Source of the DNA: Pseudomonas grimontii
GTDB taxonomy: Bacteria; Pseudomonadota; Gammaproteobacteria; Pseudomonadales; Pseudomonadaceae
DNA: 64,000 bases
Assembly: GCF_007858185.1 (NCBI RefSeq)
Contig: NZ_VFES01000001.1
Coordinates: forward strand, 682,001 to 746,000
Reading direction: 5' to 3'
Every line of letters starts with the position of its first letter. Position 1 is the stretch's first letter. Below are positions 39,888 through 49,208 of this stretch, piece by piece. A program made the position numbers and the translations under genes. The notes below the pieces were generated by a model. That model did not search any database and was not told the DNA's origin. It worked only from the letters and a program-made list of their open reading frames with translations.

Positions 39888-41063
39888 TCAGGCTTTTTTG
39901 CGACTCGCCATCGCCGTCACCACATACCCAATACACGCTGCGAGTATCGACCCGGTCAGAATCCCCATTCGATCCTCCCCGGCAAACTCACTGGCACCCG
40001 GCACAAACGCCAGGGAGCCTACGAACAAGCTCATGGTGAAGCCGATGCCGCACAGGATTGCCACGCCGAAGACCTGGCCCCAATTGGCGCCACTGGGCAG
40101 TGCTGCGAGGCCGGTCTTGATGGCCAGCCAGGTGAGGCCGAACACGCCGATGGTCTTGCCGATCAGCAGGCCGGCGGCAATGCCCATCGGCACGTGGTGG
40201 GTGAAGCTTTCCAGGCTGACCCCGGTAAGTGACACACCTGCGTTGGCAAAGGCGAACAGCGGCAGGATGCCGTAGGCCACCCACGGATGCAGGGCGTGCT
40301 CCAGCGTGAGCAGCGGCGAGGGCTCGGCGTTCTTGGTGCGCATCGGGATGCAGAACGCCAGGGTCACGCCCGCCAGGGTGGCGTGCACGCCGCTCTTGAG
40401 TACGCACACCCACAGGATCAGGCCAATGATCAGGTAGGGCCCAAGCTTGATCACGCCCAGGCGGTTCATTGCAATCAAGGCAATCAAGCAGGCGCCCGCG
40501 CCGGCCAAGGCCGCACCGGACAGGTCGGCGGAATAGAACACGGCGATAACGATGATCGCGCCAAGGTCGTCGATGATAGCCAGGGTCATCAGGAACAGCT
40601 TCAGCGACACCGGCACCCGCTTGCCCAGCAGTGCCAGGACACCCAGTGCGAAGGCGATGTCGGTGGCCATCGGGATTGCCCAGCCGGAGAGTGCGGCGGG
40701 GTAGTCCTTGTTGATGGCCCAGTAGATCAGCGCCGGCACCACCATACCGCCGATGGCAGCTGCGCCAGGCAGGACCACTTGCGAAGGCTTGGACAGGTGG
40801 CCGTCAAGCAGCTCGCGCTTGACCTCCAGGCCGATCAACAGGAAGAACAGGGCCATCAGGCCATCGTTGATCCACAACAGCGCGGGCTTGGCGATTTGCA
40901 GCGCGCCAATCTGGGCCACCACCGGCACGTCGAGAAACGCGCCGTACAGGTGCGACAACGGTGAGTTGTTGATGATCAGTGCCAGGGCTGCCGCGGCGAT
41001 CAACAACAGGCCGCTGGCGGCTTCCAGCTGGAAGAAACGGGTGAAAGTGCTACGCAGAGCCAA
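39888..41063 (-). CDS. nhaA: Na+/H+ antiporter NhaA
   Basis: Encodes 391 residues with about twelve hydrophobic helices. NhaA exports Na+ in exchange for protons, supporting pH and salt homeostasis. The paired aspartates of the ion site are in [12 protein letters not shown], and the segment [16 protein letters not shown] is typical. The start ATG at 41063 gives [18 protein letters not shown]. Upstream is an AT-rich 216-base region shared with the divergent PLP-enzyme gene. Confidence 0.96.
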   Translation of the reverse strand: MALRSTFTRFFQLEAASGLLLIAAAALALIINNSPLSHLYGAFLDVPVVAQIGALQIAKPALLWINDGLMALFFLLIGLEVKRELLDGHLSKPSQVVLPGAAAIGGMVVPALIYWAINKDYPAALSGWAIPMATDIAFALGVLALLGKRVPVSLKLFLMTLAIIDDLGAIIVIAVFYSADLSGAALAGAGACLIALIAMNRLGVIKLGPYLIIGLILWVCVLKSGVHATLAGVTLAFCIPMRTKNAEPSPLLTLEHALHPWVAYGILPLFAFANAGVSLTGVSLESFTHHVPMGIAAGLLIGKTIGVFGLTWLAIKTGLAALPSGANWGQVFGVAILCGIGFTMSLFVGSLAFVPGASEFAGEDRMGILTGSILAACIGYVVTAMASRKKA

Positions 41064-41137
41064 GGGATGCTCTCCAATCCGGATTCAATAGGTGGGTACC
41101 CTAACCCGTACCGTTAGTTGTTAAAACAAAAGTTATA

Positions 41138-41156
41138 TTCTTATTTGTTATAAGAA
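41138..41156. promoter_or_regulatory. Perfect inverted repeat, possible operator
   Basis: TTCTTAT and ATAAGAA form a perfect 7-bp inverted repeat with a 5-base spacer TTGTT. It lies in the AT-rich gap between the divergent nhaA and PLP-enzyme genes, about 124 bases before the latter's start. The regulator is unknown. Confidence 0.45.
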
Positions 41157-41279
41157 GCGGGCAGGTTTAGTGTTGCGTCAGGGCGTGGAGATTGTGTGTC
41201 CAATTGAGTCGCTACTGTATCTGTGTCGAGTGTAGGAAAGATCCTAATATTGACATCGAAATTCTTAGAGAACCCCATT

Positions 41280-42374
41280 ATGAGCGACCAACGCCCCTGG
41301 GCCCGTGAAGCCATTCGCATCATTGAAGCGGACTTCCAGCGCAGCGCCGACACGCACCTGATCCCCTTGCCGCTGCCAGGTTTGCCGGGCATCGAGTTGT
41401 ACTTCAAGGACGAGTCGAGCCACCCCACCGGCAGCCTGAAACACCGGTTGGCCCGCTCGCTGTTCCTGTATGCGCTGTGCAATGGCTGGCTCAAGCCCGG
41501 CGCGCCGGTGATAGAGGCGTCCAGCGGGTCTACGGCGATCTCCGAAGCCTACTTCGCTCGCCTGCTTGGCCTGCCGTTTATCGCGGTAATGCCCGCCACC
41601 ACCTCCCAGGAAAAGATCGCGCAGATTGCCTTCTACGGCGGCAAGAGTCATTTGGTACAAGATCCGACGCAGATCTACGCCGAGTCCGAACGCTTGGCGC
41701 AGGAAAGCGGTGGTCATTTCATGGATCAGTTCACCTATGCCGAGCGTGCCACCGACTGGCGGGCGAACAACAACATCGCCGAGTCGATCTTCCAGCAGAT
41801 GCGTTTTGAGCGGCACCCGGAGCCGAGCTGGTTGATTTCCAGTCCCGGCACCGGTGGCACTACCGCCACGCTCGGTCGTTATGTGCGTTATCGCCAGCAC
41901 TGCACTCGCGTGTTGTGTGCCGATGCCGAGCGCTCGGTATTCTTCGATTTCTACCAGAGTGGCGACGCCAGCCTGCGCCTGGACTGCGGTTCACGTATCG
42001 AAGGCATTGGCCGGCCTCGGGTCGAGGCGTCGTTTCTGCCCAAGGTGATCGATGCGATGGTCAAGGTGCCGGATGCGCTGTCGCTGGCAGCCATGCATTA
42101 CCTGGCTGAGCGCTTGGGGCGGCGTGTCGGCGGTTCCAGCGGGACCAACCTGATTGGCGCATTGGTGGCGGCGCAGCAGATGAAGGCGGCGGGGGAGTCA
42201 GGTTCGATCGTGGCGATTTTGTGTGATGGGGGGGAGCGGTATGCCACCACCTATTACGATCAGGCGTGGTTGGCGGGGCAGGGTTATGCGCTGGAAGGTT
42301 CGATCTCGGCCGTTGCGGCCAGTGTGGAGCAGGGCGAGCCATTACCAGCCAACATCCTGCGCGCGAATATCTGA
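41280..42374 (+). CDS. PLP-dependent cysteine synthase-family protein
   Basis: Encodes 364 residues of fold type II. The PLP lysine is in HPTGSLKHR (about Lys54), the phosphate-binding glycines in GTGGTTATLG, and the substrate loop ASSGSTAISE corresponds to the SGNTG region of CysK. These residues differ from classic cysteine synthase, so it may be a desulfhydrase, dehydratase or synthase with another substrate. The ATG at 41280 gives MSDQRPWAREAIR. No other sulfur genes are adjacent. Confidence 0.85.
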   Translation: MSDQRPWAREAIRIIEADFQRSADTHLIPLPLPGLPGIELYFKDESSHPTGSLKHRLARSLFLYALCNGWLKPGAPVIEASSGSTAISEAYFARLLGLPFIAVMPATTSQEKIAQIAFYGGKSHLVQDPTQIYAESERLAQESGGHFMDQFTYAERATDWRANNNIAESIFQQMRFERHPEPSWLISSPGTGGTTATLGRYVRYRQHCTRVLCADAERSVFFDFYQSGDASLRLDCGSRIEGIGRPRVEASFLPKVIDAMVKVPDALSLAAMHYLAERLGRRVGGSSGTNLIGALVAAQQMKAAGESGSIVAILCDGGERYATTYYDQAWLAGQGYALEGSISAVAASVEQGEPLPANILRANI

Positions 42375-42380
42375 TACAAC

Positions 42381-42490
42381 GCAAATTAAATGTGGGAGGG
42401 GGCTTGCCCCCGATAGCCGTGTTTCAGTCAACTTATCCTGCGACTGATTCACCGCTACCGGAGCAAGCCCCCTCCCACATTTAATTTGCG
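42381..42490. repeat. REP/REPIN-type pair with extended symmetric flanks
   Basis: The REP units (42391-42479) are flanked by GCAAATTAAA on the left and TTTAATTTGC on the right, a perfect extension of the inverted repeat. The right unit has ACCGGAGCAAGCCCC, a diverged arm. The pair lies between convergent genes. Confidence 0.88.
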
Positions 42491-42496
42491 CTGTTC

Positions 42497-44110
42497 TCAG
42501 GCTTTGATGCCGAGCATATCCCGCGCCAACGCCTCGGCAATCCGAATCCCATCAACCCCGGCCGACAGAATCCCGCCCGCATAGCCAGCGCCTTCACCGG
42601 CCGGGAACAGGCCTTTCACGTTCAAGCTCTGCATCGATTCGTCGCGGGTAATCCGCAGCGGCGACGAGGTGCGCGTCTCGATACCGGTCAACACGGCATC
42701 GTGCAGCGAGTAGCCCTTGATCTGCTTCTCGAACGCCGGCAGTGCTTCGCGGATCGCTTCGATGGCGAAGTCCGGCAAGGCCAGGGCCAGGTCACCCAGG
42801 GCCACCCCTGGCTTGTAGGACGGTTCCACACTGCCGATCGCAGTGGACGGCTTACCGGCGATAAAGTCGCCGACCAACTGTGCCGGGGCCTCATAGTTGC
42901 TGCCGCCGAGGATGTAGGCGTGGGACTCCAGGCGCTCCTGCAGCTCGATACCCGCCAGCGGGCCGCCAGGGTAATCCACTTCCGGCGTGATGCCGACCAC
43001 GATGCCGGAGTTGGCATTGCGCTCGTTACGCGAGTACTGGCTCATGCCGTTGGTCACCACACGGTTCGGCTCTGAGGTCGCGGCCACCACGGTGCCGCCC
43101 GGGCACATGCAGAAGCTGTAGACCGAACGGCCGTTCTTGGCGTGGTGCACCAGCTTGTAGTCGGCGGCGCCCAGCTTTGGGTGCCCGGCATATTTGCCCA
43201 GGCGCGCGGCGTCGATCAGCGATTGCGGGTGTTCGATTCGGAAACCCACCGAGAACGGCTTGGCTTCCATGTACACGCCACGGCCGTGGAGCATGCGGAA
43301 GGTGTCGCGGGCGCTGTGGCCGAGGGCCAGGATTACGTGCTTGGAGAGGATCTGTTCTCCACCGTCGATGACGACGCCATTCAACTGGCCGTCTTCGATC
43401 AGCACGTCGGTCACCCGCTGCTCGAAACGCACTTCACCGCCCAGGGCGATGATCTGCTCGCGCATGTTTTCCACCACACCGGTCAGGCGGAAGGTGCCGA
43501 TGTGCGGCTTGCTGACGTAGAGGATTTCTTCCGGCGCGCCGGCCTTGACGAACTCGTGCAGGACTTTGCGGCCGTGGAATTTCGGGTCCTTGATCTGGCT
43601 GTAGAGCTTGCCATCGGAGAAGGTCCCGGCGCCGCCCTCACCGAACTGCACGTTGGACTCGGGGTTGAGCACGCTTTTGCGCCACAGGCCCCAGGTGTCT
43701 TTGGTGCGCTGGCGCACTTCCTTGCCACGTTCGAGGATGATCGGCTTGAAGCCCATCTGTGCCAGCAGCAGTCCGGCGAAGATACCGCACGGGCCAAAAC
43801 CGACGACGACAGGCCGCTCGACCAAGCCTTCCGGGGCCTGGCCGACTACCTTGTAGCTGACGTCCGGTGCCGGGTTGACGTTGCGGTCATCGGCGAACTT
43901 GAGCAGCAGGGCGGCTTCGCCCTTCACATCCAGGTCGACGGTGTAGATGAAGCACAGTTCCGACGACTTCTTGCGGGCGTCGTAGCTGCGTTTGAACAGG
44001 GTGAAATCGAGCAGGTCATCACTGGCGATGCCCAGGCGCTGCACGATGGCAGGCCGCAGGTCTTCTTCGGGATGGTCGATGGGCAGCTTGAGTTCGGTGA
44101 TTCGTAACAT
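42497..44110 (-). CDS. FAD-dependent oxidoreductase, COG2509-like
   Basis: Encodes 537 residues. An N-terminal alpha/beta domain of about 90 residues is followed by a dinucleotide-binding motif VVVGFGPCGIFAGLLLAQMG (about 99-118). A second motif VILALGHSARDTFRML and a C-terminal FAD-contact segment LFPAGEGAGYAGGI are present. These are features of an uncharacterised FAD dehydrogenase family with no assigned substrate. It starts at MLRITELKLPIDHP. It is convergent with the PLP-enzyme gene across the REP pair. Confidence 0.88.
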   Translation of the reverse strand: MLRITELKLPIDHPEEDLRPAIVQRLGIASDDLLDFTLFKRSYDARKKSSELCFIYTVDLDVKGEAALLLKFADDRNVNPAPDVSYKVVGQAPEGLVERPVVVGFGPCGIFAGLLLAQMGFKPIILERGKEVRQRTKDTWGLWRKSVLNPESNVQFGEGGAGTFSDGKLYSQIKDPKFHGRKVLHEFVKAGAPEEILYVSKPHIGTFRLTGVVENMREQIIALGGEVRFEQRVTDVLIEDGQLNGVVIDGGEQILSKHVILALGHSARDTFRMLHGRGVYMEAKPFSVGFRIEHPQSLIDAARLGKYAGHPKLGAADYKLVHHAKNGRSVYSFCMCPGGTVVAATSEPNRVVTNGMSQYSRNERNANSGIVVGITPEVDYPGGPLAGIELQERLESHAYILGGSNYEAPAQLVGDFIAGKPSTAIGSVEPSYKPGVALGDLALALPDFAIEAIREALPAFEKQIKGYSLHDAVLTGIETRTSSPLRITRDESMQSLNVKGLFPAGEGAGYAGGILSAGVDGIRIAEALARDMLGIKA

Positions 44111-44216
44111 GACGGGATCCGGTAGGCGGCGGACAAAGAGGCCGGCTGTTTTGCAAACCGGCGATTATAAGCCTCAATGGCGGTTTTCCGTCAGGTTAAA
44201 ACAGCACAGCGCTGAA

Positions 44217-44888
44217 TCAGTCGTCCCGGGAACCACCAAACGCCGCGCAACCGCGCTGTACCTGGCCGTTGACGCGCAATTCCGCGGTCATGTGTTGCAG
44301 GCTGCCGCTGACGCTGTCGATGCAGCGTTGCGGCGCTACCCACAGTTCGATGTGCTGGTTGTTGGCTTCGGTCATCAGGTTGAAGCGGCCGTCGCCGATT
44401 TGCTCTTCGACATAAGGCACCGCCAGTGGCGGCTGACCTTCACGCTCAAGCACCATGCCCTTGGCGGTGACGTTCATTGCCCAGGCCGGCTTGTGGCCGT
44501 TGGCCCGCAGGGTCATGCGCTTGAAGTCCGGGTCGGTACAGGCAGAAGTCGAGCGCTCCACACGGTAGAGCTGTTGCAGGTCGACGCTGCCCTGGGTGCC
44601 GCTGGCGACGCCCGAGAACTTGCCGCGCAAGTCGGCAAACAATGCACCTTGCTGACCGGCCAGGGAGGCCGCTTCCTGCAGGATGCTGGTGCCGCTGGTG
44701 TCGTTGACGACATAGTTGCGTTTATCGTCGCACGGCTGGAACAGCAGCTTGCCACCTACCGCCGTGAGTTCACCCTGCATGCGGGTAAGCCCGGCGGTAG
44801 ACGGCTTGGTCGGCTCGTTTTCGAATACCTGGCAAGCGGCGAACAAAGGAAGCAGGGCAAACAGAGCGAGGGTACGGGCGGCACGCAT
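44217..44888 (-). CDS. COG3650-like outer-membrane lipoprotein
   Basis: Encodes 223 residues. A signal peptide (MRAARTLALFALLPLFAAC) has a lipobox-like FAAC site. Two repeats of a small beta domain are suggested by similar segments around GELTAVGGKLLFQPCDDKR and AKGMVLEREGQ. Conserved cysteines occur at ACTDPDF, RCIDS and RGCAAFG. The family is uncharacterised. The ATG at 44888 gives the signal peptide. Confidence 0.8.
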   Translation of the reverse strand: MRAARTLALFALLPLFAACQVFENEPTKPSTAGLTRMQGELTAVGGKLLFQPCDDKRNYVVNDTSGTSILQEAASLAGQQGALFADLRGKFSGVASGTQGSVDLQQLYRVERSTSACTDPDFKRMTLRANGHKPAWAMNVTAKGMVLEREGQPPLAVPYVEEQIGDGRFNLMTEANNQHIELWVAPQRCIDSVSGSLQHMTAELRVNGQVQRGCAAFGGSRDD

Positions 44889-45045
44889 AAGGGGTCTCCA
44901 GACAAGTGCCGCCACGTTACGCAGGCTGGCGACGCATCACAAGTCAGTAATACGAACCGGTGCCGTAAGAAAAAGCGCGGGCTTGTCCTACAGCCAGGTG
45001 CGAAATTATGTGCAACGCTCTTGCTTTACATCTGGAGCTTGAACC

Positions 45046-45405
45046 ATGCCCGTTCGAACAGCCCTGTGCGCATTTTTATTGTTAGTGTTATCCACCGCTT
45101 GGGCAGAAGAACCCGTGCAGCTTTACTACAATTCGCAGACGGACTTTGTAGACATGCAGCTGTGGCTAAAAAATGAGCATAACGCCAATCCCAGTTACAT
45201 CGAAATGCACGTAGTCCTCAGCCCAGAAGCCAAAGCCCGCACTGAAGCGTTGAGCGCGCGGGCTATAGACAAGTCGCTGACGCTCTATCTCAATGGACGA
45301 GCAGTAAGCACATCCAGGATCAGAAGTGTACTGGACACGGGGCAGTTTAGAATCGCTATTCCCAGGGAGATGCTCCTGGAAATGATGCCGTCGCTGATGC
45401 AGTAG
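45046..45405 (+). CDS. Small secreted protein with a SecD-like head fold
   Basis: Encodes 119 residues. A cleavable signal peptide (MPVRTALCAFLLLVLSTAWA) is followed by a compact domain. The segment LTLYLNGRAVSTSRIRSVLDTGQFRIAI resembles the periplasmic P1 head subdomain of SecD-type proteins (a Dg..v..p.i pattern), here standing alone. This is a pattern-level match only. A CTGGAGCTTG ribosome site precedes the ATG. It is not in an operon. Confidence 0.75.
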   Translation: MPVRTALCAFLLLVLSTAWAEEPVQLYYNSQTDFVDMQLWLKNEHNANPSYIEMHVVLSPEAKARTEALSARAIDKSLTLYLNGRAVSTSRIRSVLDTGQFRIAIPREMLLEMMPSLMQ

Positions 45406-45411
45406 CGGTTC

Positions 45412-45435
45412 GCGGCGCTGATTCACCCGCGCCGC
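45412..45435. terminator. GC-rich hairpin between convergent genes
   Basis: GCGGCGC (45412-45418) and GCGCCGC (45429-45435) form a 7-bp stem with a 10-base loop, between the SecD-like gene and the SDR gene. A6 follows on the plus strand; there is no T-run in the plus direction, so it is only a weak terminator candidate. Confidence 0.35.
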
Positions 45436-45444
45436 AAAAAACGC

Positions 45445-46044
45445 TTAACCCACGATAAAGGTCTGGCCTGTCTGCAAGCCTTCGACACTTTTCGCGTAGG
45501 CCAATGCTACATCGGCACCGGCGGCCGGCTTGTAGCCACGAAAATACGGTGCGTAGCTGTCCATGGCTTCCTGCAAGACGGTAGGACTTACGGAGTTAAT
45601 GCGCAAACCGCGTGGCAATTCGATCGCAGCGGCTTTTACGAACGCATCCAACGCGCCATTGACCAGGGCAGCCGACGCTCCGGTACGGATCGGGTCGCGG
45701 TTGAGGATGCCGCTGGTGAAGGTGAATGAGGCGCCATCATTGGCGTACTCACTGCCGATCAACAGCAGGTTGACCTGGCCCATCAGCTTGTCACGCAAGC
45801 CCAGCTCAAAATCGCTTTCGCTCATGTCGCCCAACGCCACGAAGTTTACGTTGCCCGCCGCGCAGACCAAAGCGTCGAACTTGCCGGTCTGTTTGAACAG
45901 CTTGCGAATCGAGGCGCTGTCGCTGATGTCCACCTGGAAGTCGCCACTGCTGCGGCCGATGCTGATCACGTCGTGACGCTGGGCCAGTTCTGCCTTCACT
46001 GCCGAGCCGATGGTACCGCTGGCGCCAATCAATAGAATTTTCAT
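45445..46044 (-). CDS. Atypical short-chain dehydrogenase/reductase lacking the Tyr-Lys pair
   Basis: Encodes 199 residues. The N-terminal cofactor motif GASGTIGS and the NAG-like CAAGNVNF motif are clear, and TSGIL supplies the catalytic-position Ser. The YxxxK active-site pair is absent: the aligned segment reads SAALVNGALDAF, with Ala and Asn at the Tyr and Lys positions. A known SDR subgroup (Lin1944-like) shares this loss. It is divergent from the LysR gene at 46148, which may control it. Confidence 0.88.
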   Translation of the reverse strand: MKILLIGASGTIGSAVKAELAQRHDVISIGRSSGDFQVDISDSASIRKLFKQTGKFDALVCAAGNVNFVALGDMSESDFELGLRDKLMGQVNLLLIGSEYANDGASFTFTSGILNRDPIRTGASAALVNGALDAFVKAAAIELPRGLRINSVSPTVLQEAMDSYAPYFRGYKPAAGADVALAYAKSVEGLQTGQTFIVG

Positions 46045-46147
46045 GGTGGTAGTTCTCCGAGGGGTAGTGAGAGGTCAGTCTAGAGTGGCTTTTTCAGTGG
46101 ATAAACGTGCTAATAGGCAACCTTTGGTTTTCAAATGGAAACAATCC
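46045..46147. promoter_or_regulatory. Divergent promoter region, SDR / LysR
   Basis: This 103-base gap separates the divergent SDR and LysR start codons and presumably holds the LysR operator. Imperfect dyad sequence is present around TTTTCAAATGGAAA (46127-46140). I cannot confirm a T-N11-A site. Confidence 0.4.
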
Positions 46148-47056
46148 ATGAGCGAAATGGATGACCTGGCAGCGTTTGCCGTTCTGATTGAAGCCGGCAG
46201 CTTTACCGTAGCGGCCGAGCAACTGGGGTGTAGCAAGGGGCAGTTGTCCAAGCGCATCAGCCTGTTGGAAGCGCAATATTCGGTGGTGCTGCTGCACCGC
46301 ACCACGCGCAAGCTCAGCCTCACTGCTGCCGGCGCGGCGTTATTGCCCCAGGCTCAGGCGTTGGTGGTGCAGGTCGATCGCGCCCGCCAGGCATTGGCTC
46401 GGCTCAAGGATGATCTGGCCGGGCCGGTGCGTATGACGGTTCCGGTGTCGTTGGGAGAAACGTTCTTCGACGGCTTGTTGCTGGAGTTTTCCAAGCAATA
46501 CCCGCAGGTGCAGATCGAGTTGGAGCTGAACAACAGCTACCGTGATTTGGCGCGGGATGGTTTTGACCTGGGGGTGCGCTCAGGGGCGATTGAAAATGAG
46601 CGGTTGGTGGCCAAACCGTTGCTGGCCTGGCACGAGATGACCTGTGCCAGCCCGGCCTACCTCGCGCAATACGGCGAACCCCAGACCCCGGCGGACCTGG
46701 CCGCACACCGTTGCCTGCTTAACAGCCACTACAGCGGCCGTGAAGAGTGGCTGTACCACCAGCAGCACGAATTAATGCGGGTGCGGGTCAGTGGTACGTT
46801 TGCCTCCAACCATTACAACTTGTTGAAAAAGGCCGCCTTGGTGGGGGCTGGTATCGCTCGCCTGCCGTCCTACGTACTTCCGGCAGAACTGGCTGACGGC
46901 CGATTGCGCTGGCTCCTGCGCGATTATCAGACGCGGAGCATGCCGATGTACCTGGTCCATCCCTATCACGGTGGGCTGCCGCGTCGCACCCAGGTGCTGG
47001 CCGACTATCTGGTGGATTGGTTCAAGCGCAGCGGTGAGGCGCTGGATCGGCTTTAG
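46148..47056 (+). CDS. LysR-family transcriptional regulator
   Basis: Encodes 302 residues. The N-terminal winged HTH (about 1-60) contains FTVAAEQLGCSKGQLSKRISLLE. The substrate-binding domain begins near residue 90 (GPVRMTVPVSLGETFF), typical of the CrgA-like subgroup. The likely target is the divergent SDR gene. The ATG at 46148 gives MSEMDDLAAFAVL. The stop overlaps the convergent DoxX gene stop by four bases. Confidence 0.92.
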   Translation: MSEMDDLAAFAVLIEAGSFTVAAEQLGCSKGQLSKRISLLEAQYSVVLLHRTTRKLSLTAAGAALLPQAQALVVQVDRARQALARLKDDLAGPVRMTVPVSLGETFFDGLLLEFSKQYPQVQIELELNNSYRDLARDGFDLGVRSGAIENERLVAKPLLAWHEMTCASPAYLAQYGEPQTPADLAAHRCLLNSHYSGREEWLYHQQHELMRVRVSGTFASNHYNLLKKAALVGAGIARLPSYVLPAELADGRLRWLLRDYQTRSMPMYLVHPYHGGLPRRTQVLADYLVDWFKRSGEALDRL

Positions 47057-47538
47057 TGGTAGCGGCGAGCAATCAGTTGATCAACCGACAGGCAGCCCGG
47101 CCCCTTGGCAACCAACAGCAGCAGCAAGGCAATCCAGGTGCCGTGGGTAGGGTAAGCGTCCGGGTAGACAAACAGTTGAATGACCAGGGTCATGCCGATC
47201 AACGCCAGGGCCGAGAAACGCGTGGCGAGCCCTATCAGAATCAATAGCGGGAAAAAGTGTTCGGCAAACGCCGCCATGTACGCAGCCACCTCCGGCGACA
47301 GCAATGGCACGTGGTATTCGCTGCGAAACAGCGGCAATGTCGAGGCCGCAAGCTTGGGTTCGCCAAGCTGGAAAGTGCCGTTGAGCAGGTCGATGGCAAA
47401 ACCTTCGACCTTGGTCTGCCCGGACTTCCAGAACACTGCGGCAATCGAGAAGCGCGCAATAAAGGCGATCAGGCTGTAGGGGATGTGCTCGAAAAGCGTG
47501 ATGGCCCGTTTGATCAGGCAGGAAGGGGGCGTATTCAT
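47053..47538 (-). CDS. DoxX-family membrane protein of the bufferin operon
   Basis: Encodes 161 residues with about four hydrophobic helices (IAFIARFSIAAVFWKSG, AFAEHFFPLLILIGLATRF, ALALIGMTLVIQLFVYP, WIALLLLLVAKG). The RFSIAAVFWKSGQTKV segment matches DoxX. DoxX proteins commonly accompany DUF692/DUF2063/DUF2282 genes. The start overlaps the DUF2063 stop by four bases, so it is translated with the cluster. The stop overlaps the LysR gene on the other strand. Confidence 0.9.
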   Translation of the reverse strand: MNTPPSCLIKRAITLFEHIPYSLIAFIARFSIAAVFWKSGQTKVEGFAIDLLNGTFQLGEPKLAASTLPLFRSEYHVPLLSPEVAAYMAAFAEHFFPLLILIGLATRFSALALIGMTLVIQLFVYPDAYPTHGTWIALLLLLVAKGPGCLSVDQLIARRYH

Positions 47539-48311
47539 GACGATACCTTTTGTGCTGGGAGCAGATGAGTGATGGCGTGGTGGTTGATCAGCAACGAAAG
47601 ACATTGGTGCAGGTCGAATTCGTCCGAGGCTTGCAGCGCATCTGCCACGGCCAATTCCAAAGCCTTGCCGTGGTTCAAGCTATTGATGAACGTTACCGAG
47701 CCGCTGTCGATGGCGAACACCTTGACCTCCAGGCCTCGGCGCAGCACCAGCGCGCCTTGGGCGTGCCAGGGATTCAGCGTGGCCATGCCGTCCTCTATCC
47801 GGTGCGCCGCCCAGATCGCCACCACGGCATAGGCGGAATTCAACGTGGCGAGGGATGGATGCAGTTGCAGGCGCAACTGGCCCAGGTCCGTTTGGCCGCT
47901 CAGTGTATGGATCAGGGCATGCTGCTCCAGCGGCGGCGTATCCGCAGCGTGATAGGCGCGCACTCGCAGCCGCTCAAGGCGGGCGACATCAGCAAGGTAA
48001 GGCACCCTGGCCGCCGGGTCGAAACCCTGGATGAAGCGGGCAAAGCCGCTGCCGTATTCGCTGATCATTGGGCTGGTGGGTGGACAGGCTTGTACATATA
48101 GCCGAGCCATGGCGCGAAAAAAATCATCGCCCACCAATTGCAGCGTCACCGGGTACGTCGTCGCCAACGCATTGATCAATGCGTTGTGCACATTATTGCG
48201 GTACACCGCAAAACGGCTGGCCGGGTCGGCACCGTTGCTGCTGAACAACCCGTCGGGACAGGTTTGATCGGGCGCCAGCAGGGCGCTGGCAAACGCGTCT
48301 TGAAGGCTCAT
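47535..48311 (-). CDS. bufC: DUF2063 partner of the MNIO enzyme (BufC-like)
   Basis: Encodes 258 residues. The N-terminal helical DUF2063 domain ([37 protein letters not shown]) is clear. The rest is likely a partner domain. In bufferin clusters this protein associates with the DUF692 enzyme and is thought to deliver the precursor. The ATG at 48311 overlaps the DUF692 stop by four bases. The 46-residue upstream extension is out of family. Confidence 0.88.
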   Translation of the reverse strand: MSLQDAFASALLAPDQTCPDGLFSSNGADPASRFAVYRNNVHNALINALATTYPVTLQLVGDDFFRAMARLYVQACPPTSPMISEYGSGFARFIQGFDPAARVPYLADVARLERLRVRAYHAADTPPLEQHALIHTLSGQTDLGQLRLQLHPSLATLNSAYAVVAIWAAHRIEDGMATLNPWHAQGALVLRRGLEVKVFAIDSGSVTFINSLNHGKALELAVADALQASDEFDLHQCLSLLINHHAITHLLPAQKVSS

Positions 48312-49186
48312 GGGCGTACCTGCAACAGATGCCGTTCGGCATGCTCGGCTTCGGCCAGCAGCATGCTGAAGGCTGGCACTTGGTTGTCTCGTTCGATCAG
48401 CGTTGCCACCGCGCCGATGCGCGCGAGCACCTGTTCGTACAACTGCCACACCGCGTTATCGATGGGCGCACCGTGATCATCGATCAGCAGGCGGTCACCC
48501 AGGCTGTCTGTGTCTTCGGCGAAACCGGCCAGATGAATCTCCCCCACGGCGTGCAACGGTAGGGCGTTGATGTAGGTCTGTGGGTCGCGCTGGTGGTTGA
48601 TGCATGACACGTAGACGTTGTTCACGTCCAGCAGCAGGCCGCAGCCGGTGCGGCGGATGATCTCGCTGATGAAGTCGGTCTCGTCCAAGGTGGAGCGCTG
48701 GAACTGCAGGTAGGTCGATGGGTTCTCCAGCAGCATCGGCCGCTTGAGGGTGCTCTGCACCTGATCGACGTGTTCGCATACCCGATTCAAGGTGGCGGTG
48801 TCATAAGCCAGGGGGAGCAGGTCATTGAGAAACACCGGGCCGTGGCTGGACCAGGCCAGGTGTTCGGAAAAGGCGTGGGGCTGGTAGCGTTCGATCAGGG
48901 CGGCCAAGCGCCCCAAGTGCTCACGGTTGAGCGGGCCTTCGCCACCGATGGACAGGCCCACCCCGTGCAACGACAGGGGGTACTGTTCGCGGATCAACCC
49001 CAGGTAGTGATGAAACGGTCCGCCGGCCACCATGTAGTTTTCGGCGTGTACTTCAAAAAAACCGACATCGGGGGAAGTATCGAGCACTTCATTGAAGTGC
49101 TCGTGCTTCAGCCCCAGCCCGGCCCGATAGGGAAGGCCGGGCACCTGAACCGGTGAGACTGTGGGCAGGAGTGAAAGCGTCATCAT
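48308..49186 (-). CDS. bufB: DUF692 multinuclear iron-dependent oxidase (BufB/MbnB-like)
   Basis: Encodes 292 residues from either of two tandem ATGs. This is the TIM-barrel DUF692/UPF0276 family. Conserved metal-ligand candidates are visible: LHGVG (His74), FSEHL (Glu108, His109), LLEN (Glu154), LDVNN (Asp187), EIHLAG (His218), DDHG (His238) and IERD (Glu265). MNIO enzymes modify cysteines of RiPP precursors, in bufferins to thiooxazoles. It lies 22 bases after the bufferin precursor gene and overlaps the DUF2063 gene. Confidence 0.93.
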   Translation of the reverse strand: MMTLSLLPTVSPVQVPGLPYRAGLGLKHEHFNEVLDTSPDVGFFEVHAENYMVAGGPFHHYLGLIREQYPLSLHGVGLSIGGEGPLNREHLGRLAALIERYQPHAFSEHLAWSSHGPVFLNDLLPLAYDTATLNRVCEHVDQVQSTLKRPMLLENPSTYLQFQRSTLDETDFISEIIRRTGCGLLLDVNNVYVSCINHQRDPQTYINALPLHAVGEIHLAGFAEDTDSLGDRLLIDDHGAPIDNAVWQLYEQVLARIGAVATLIERDNQVPAFSMLLAEAEHAERHLLQVRP

Positions 49187-49208
49187 CCGTACTCAGGCTA
49201 TCGAGGTT

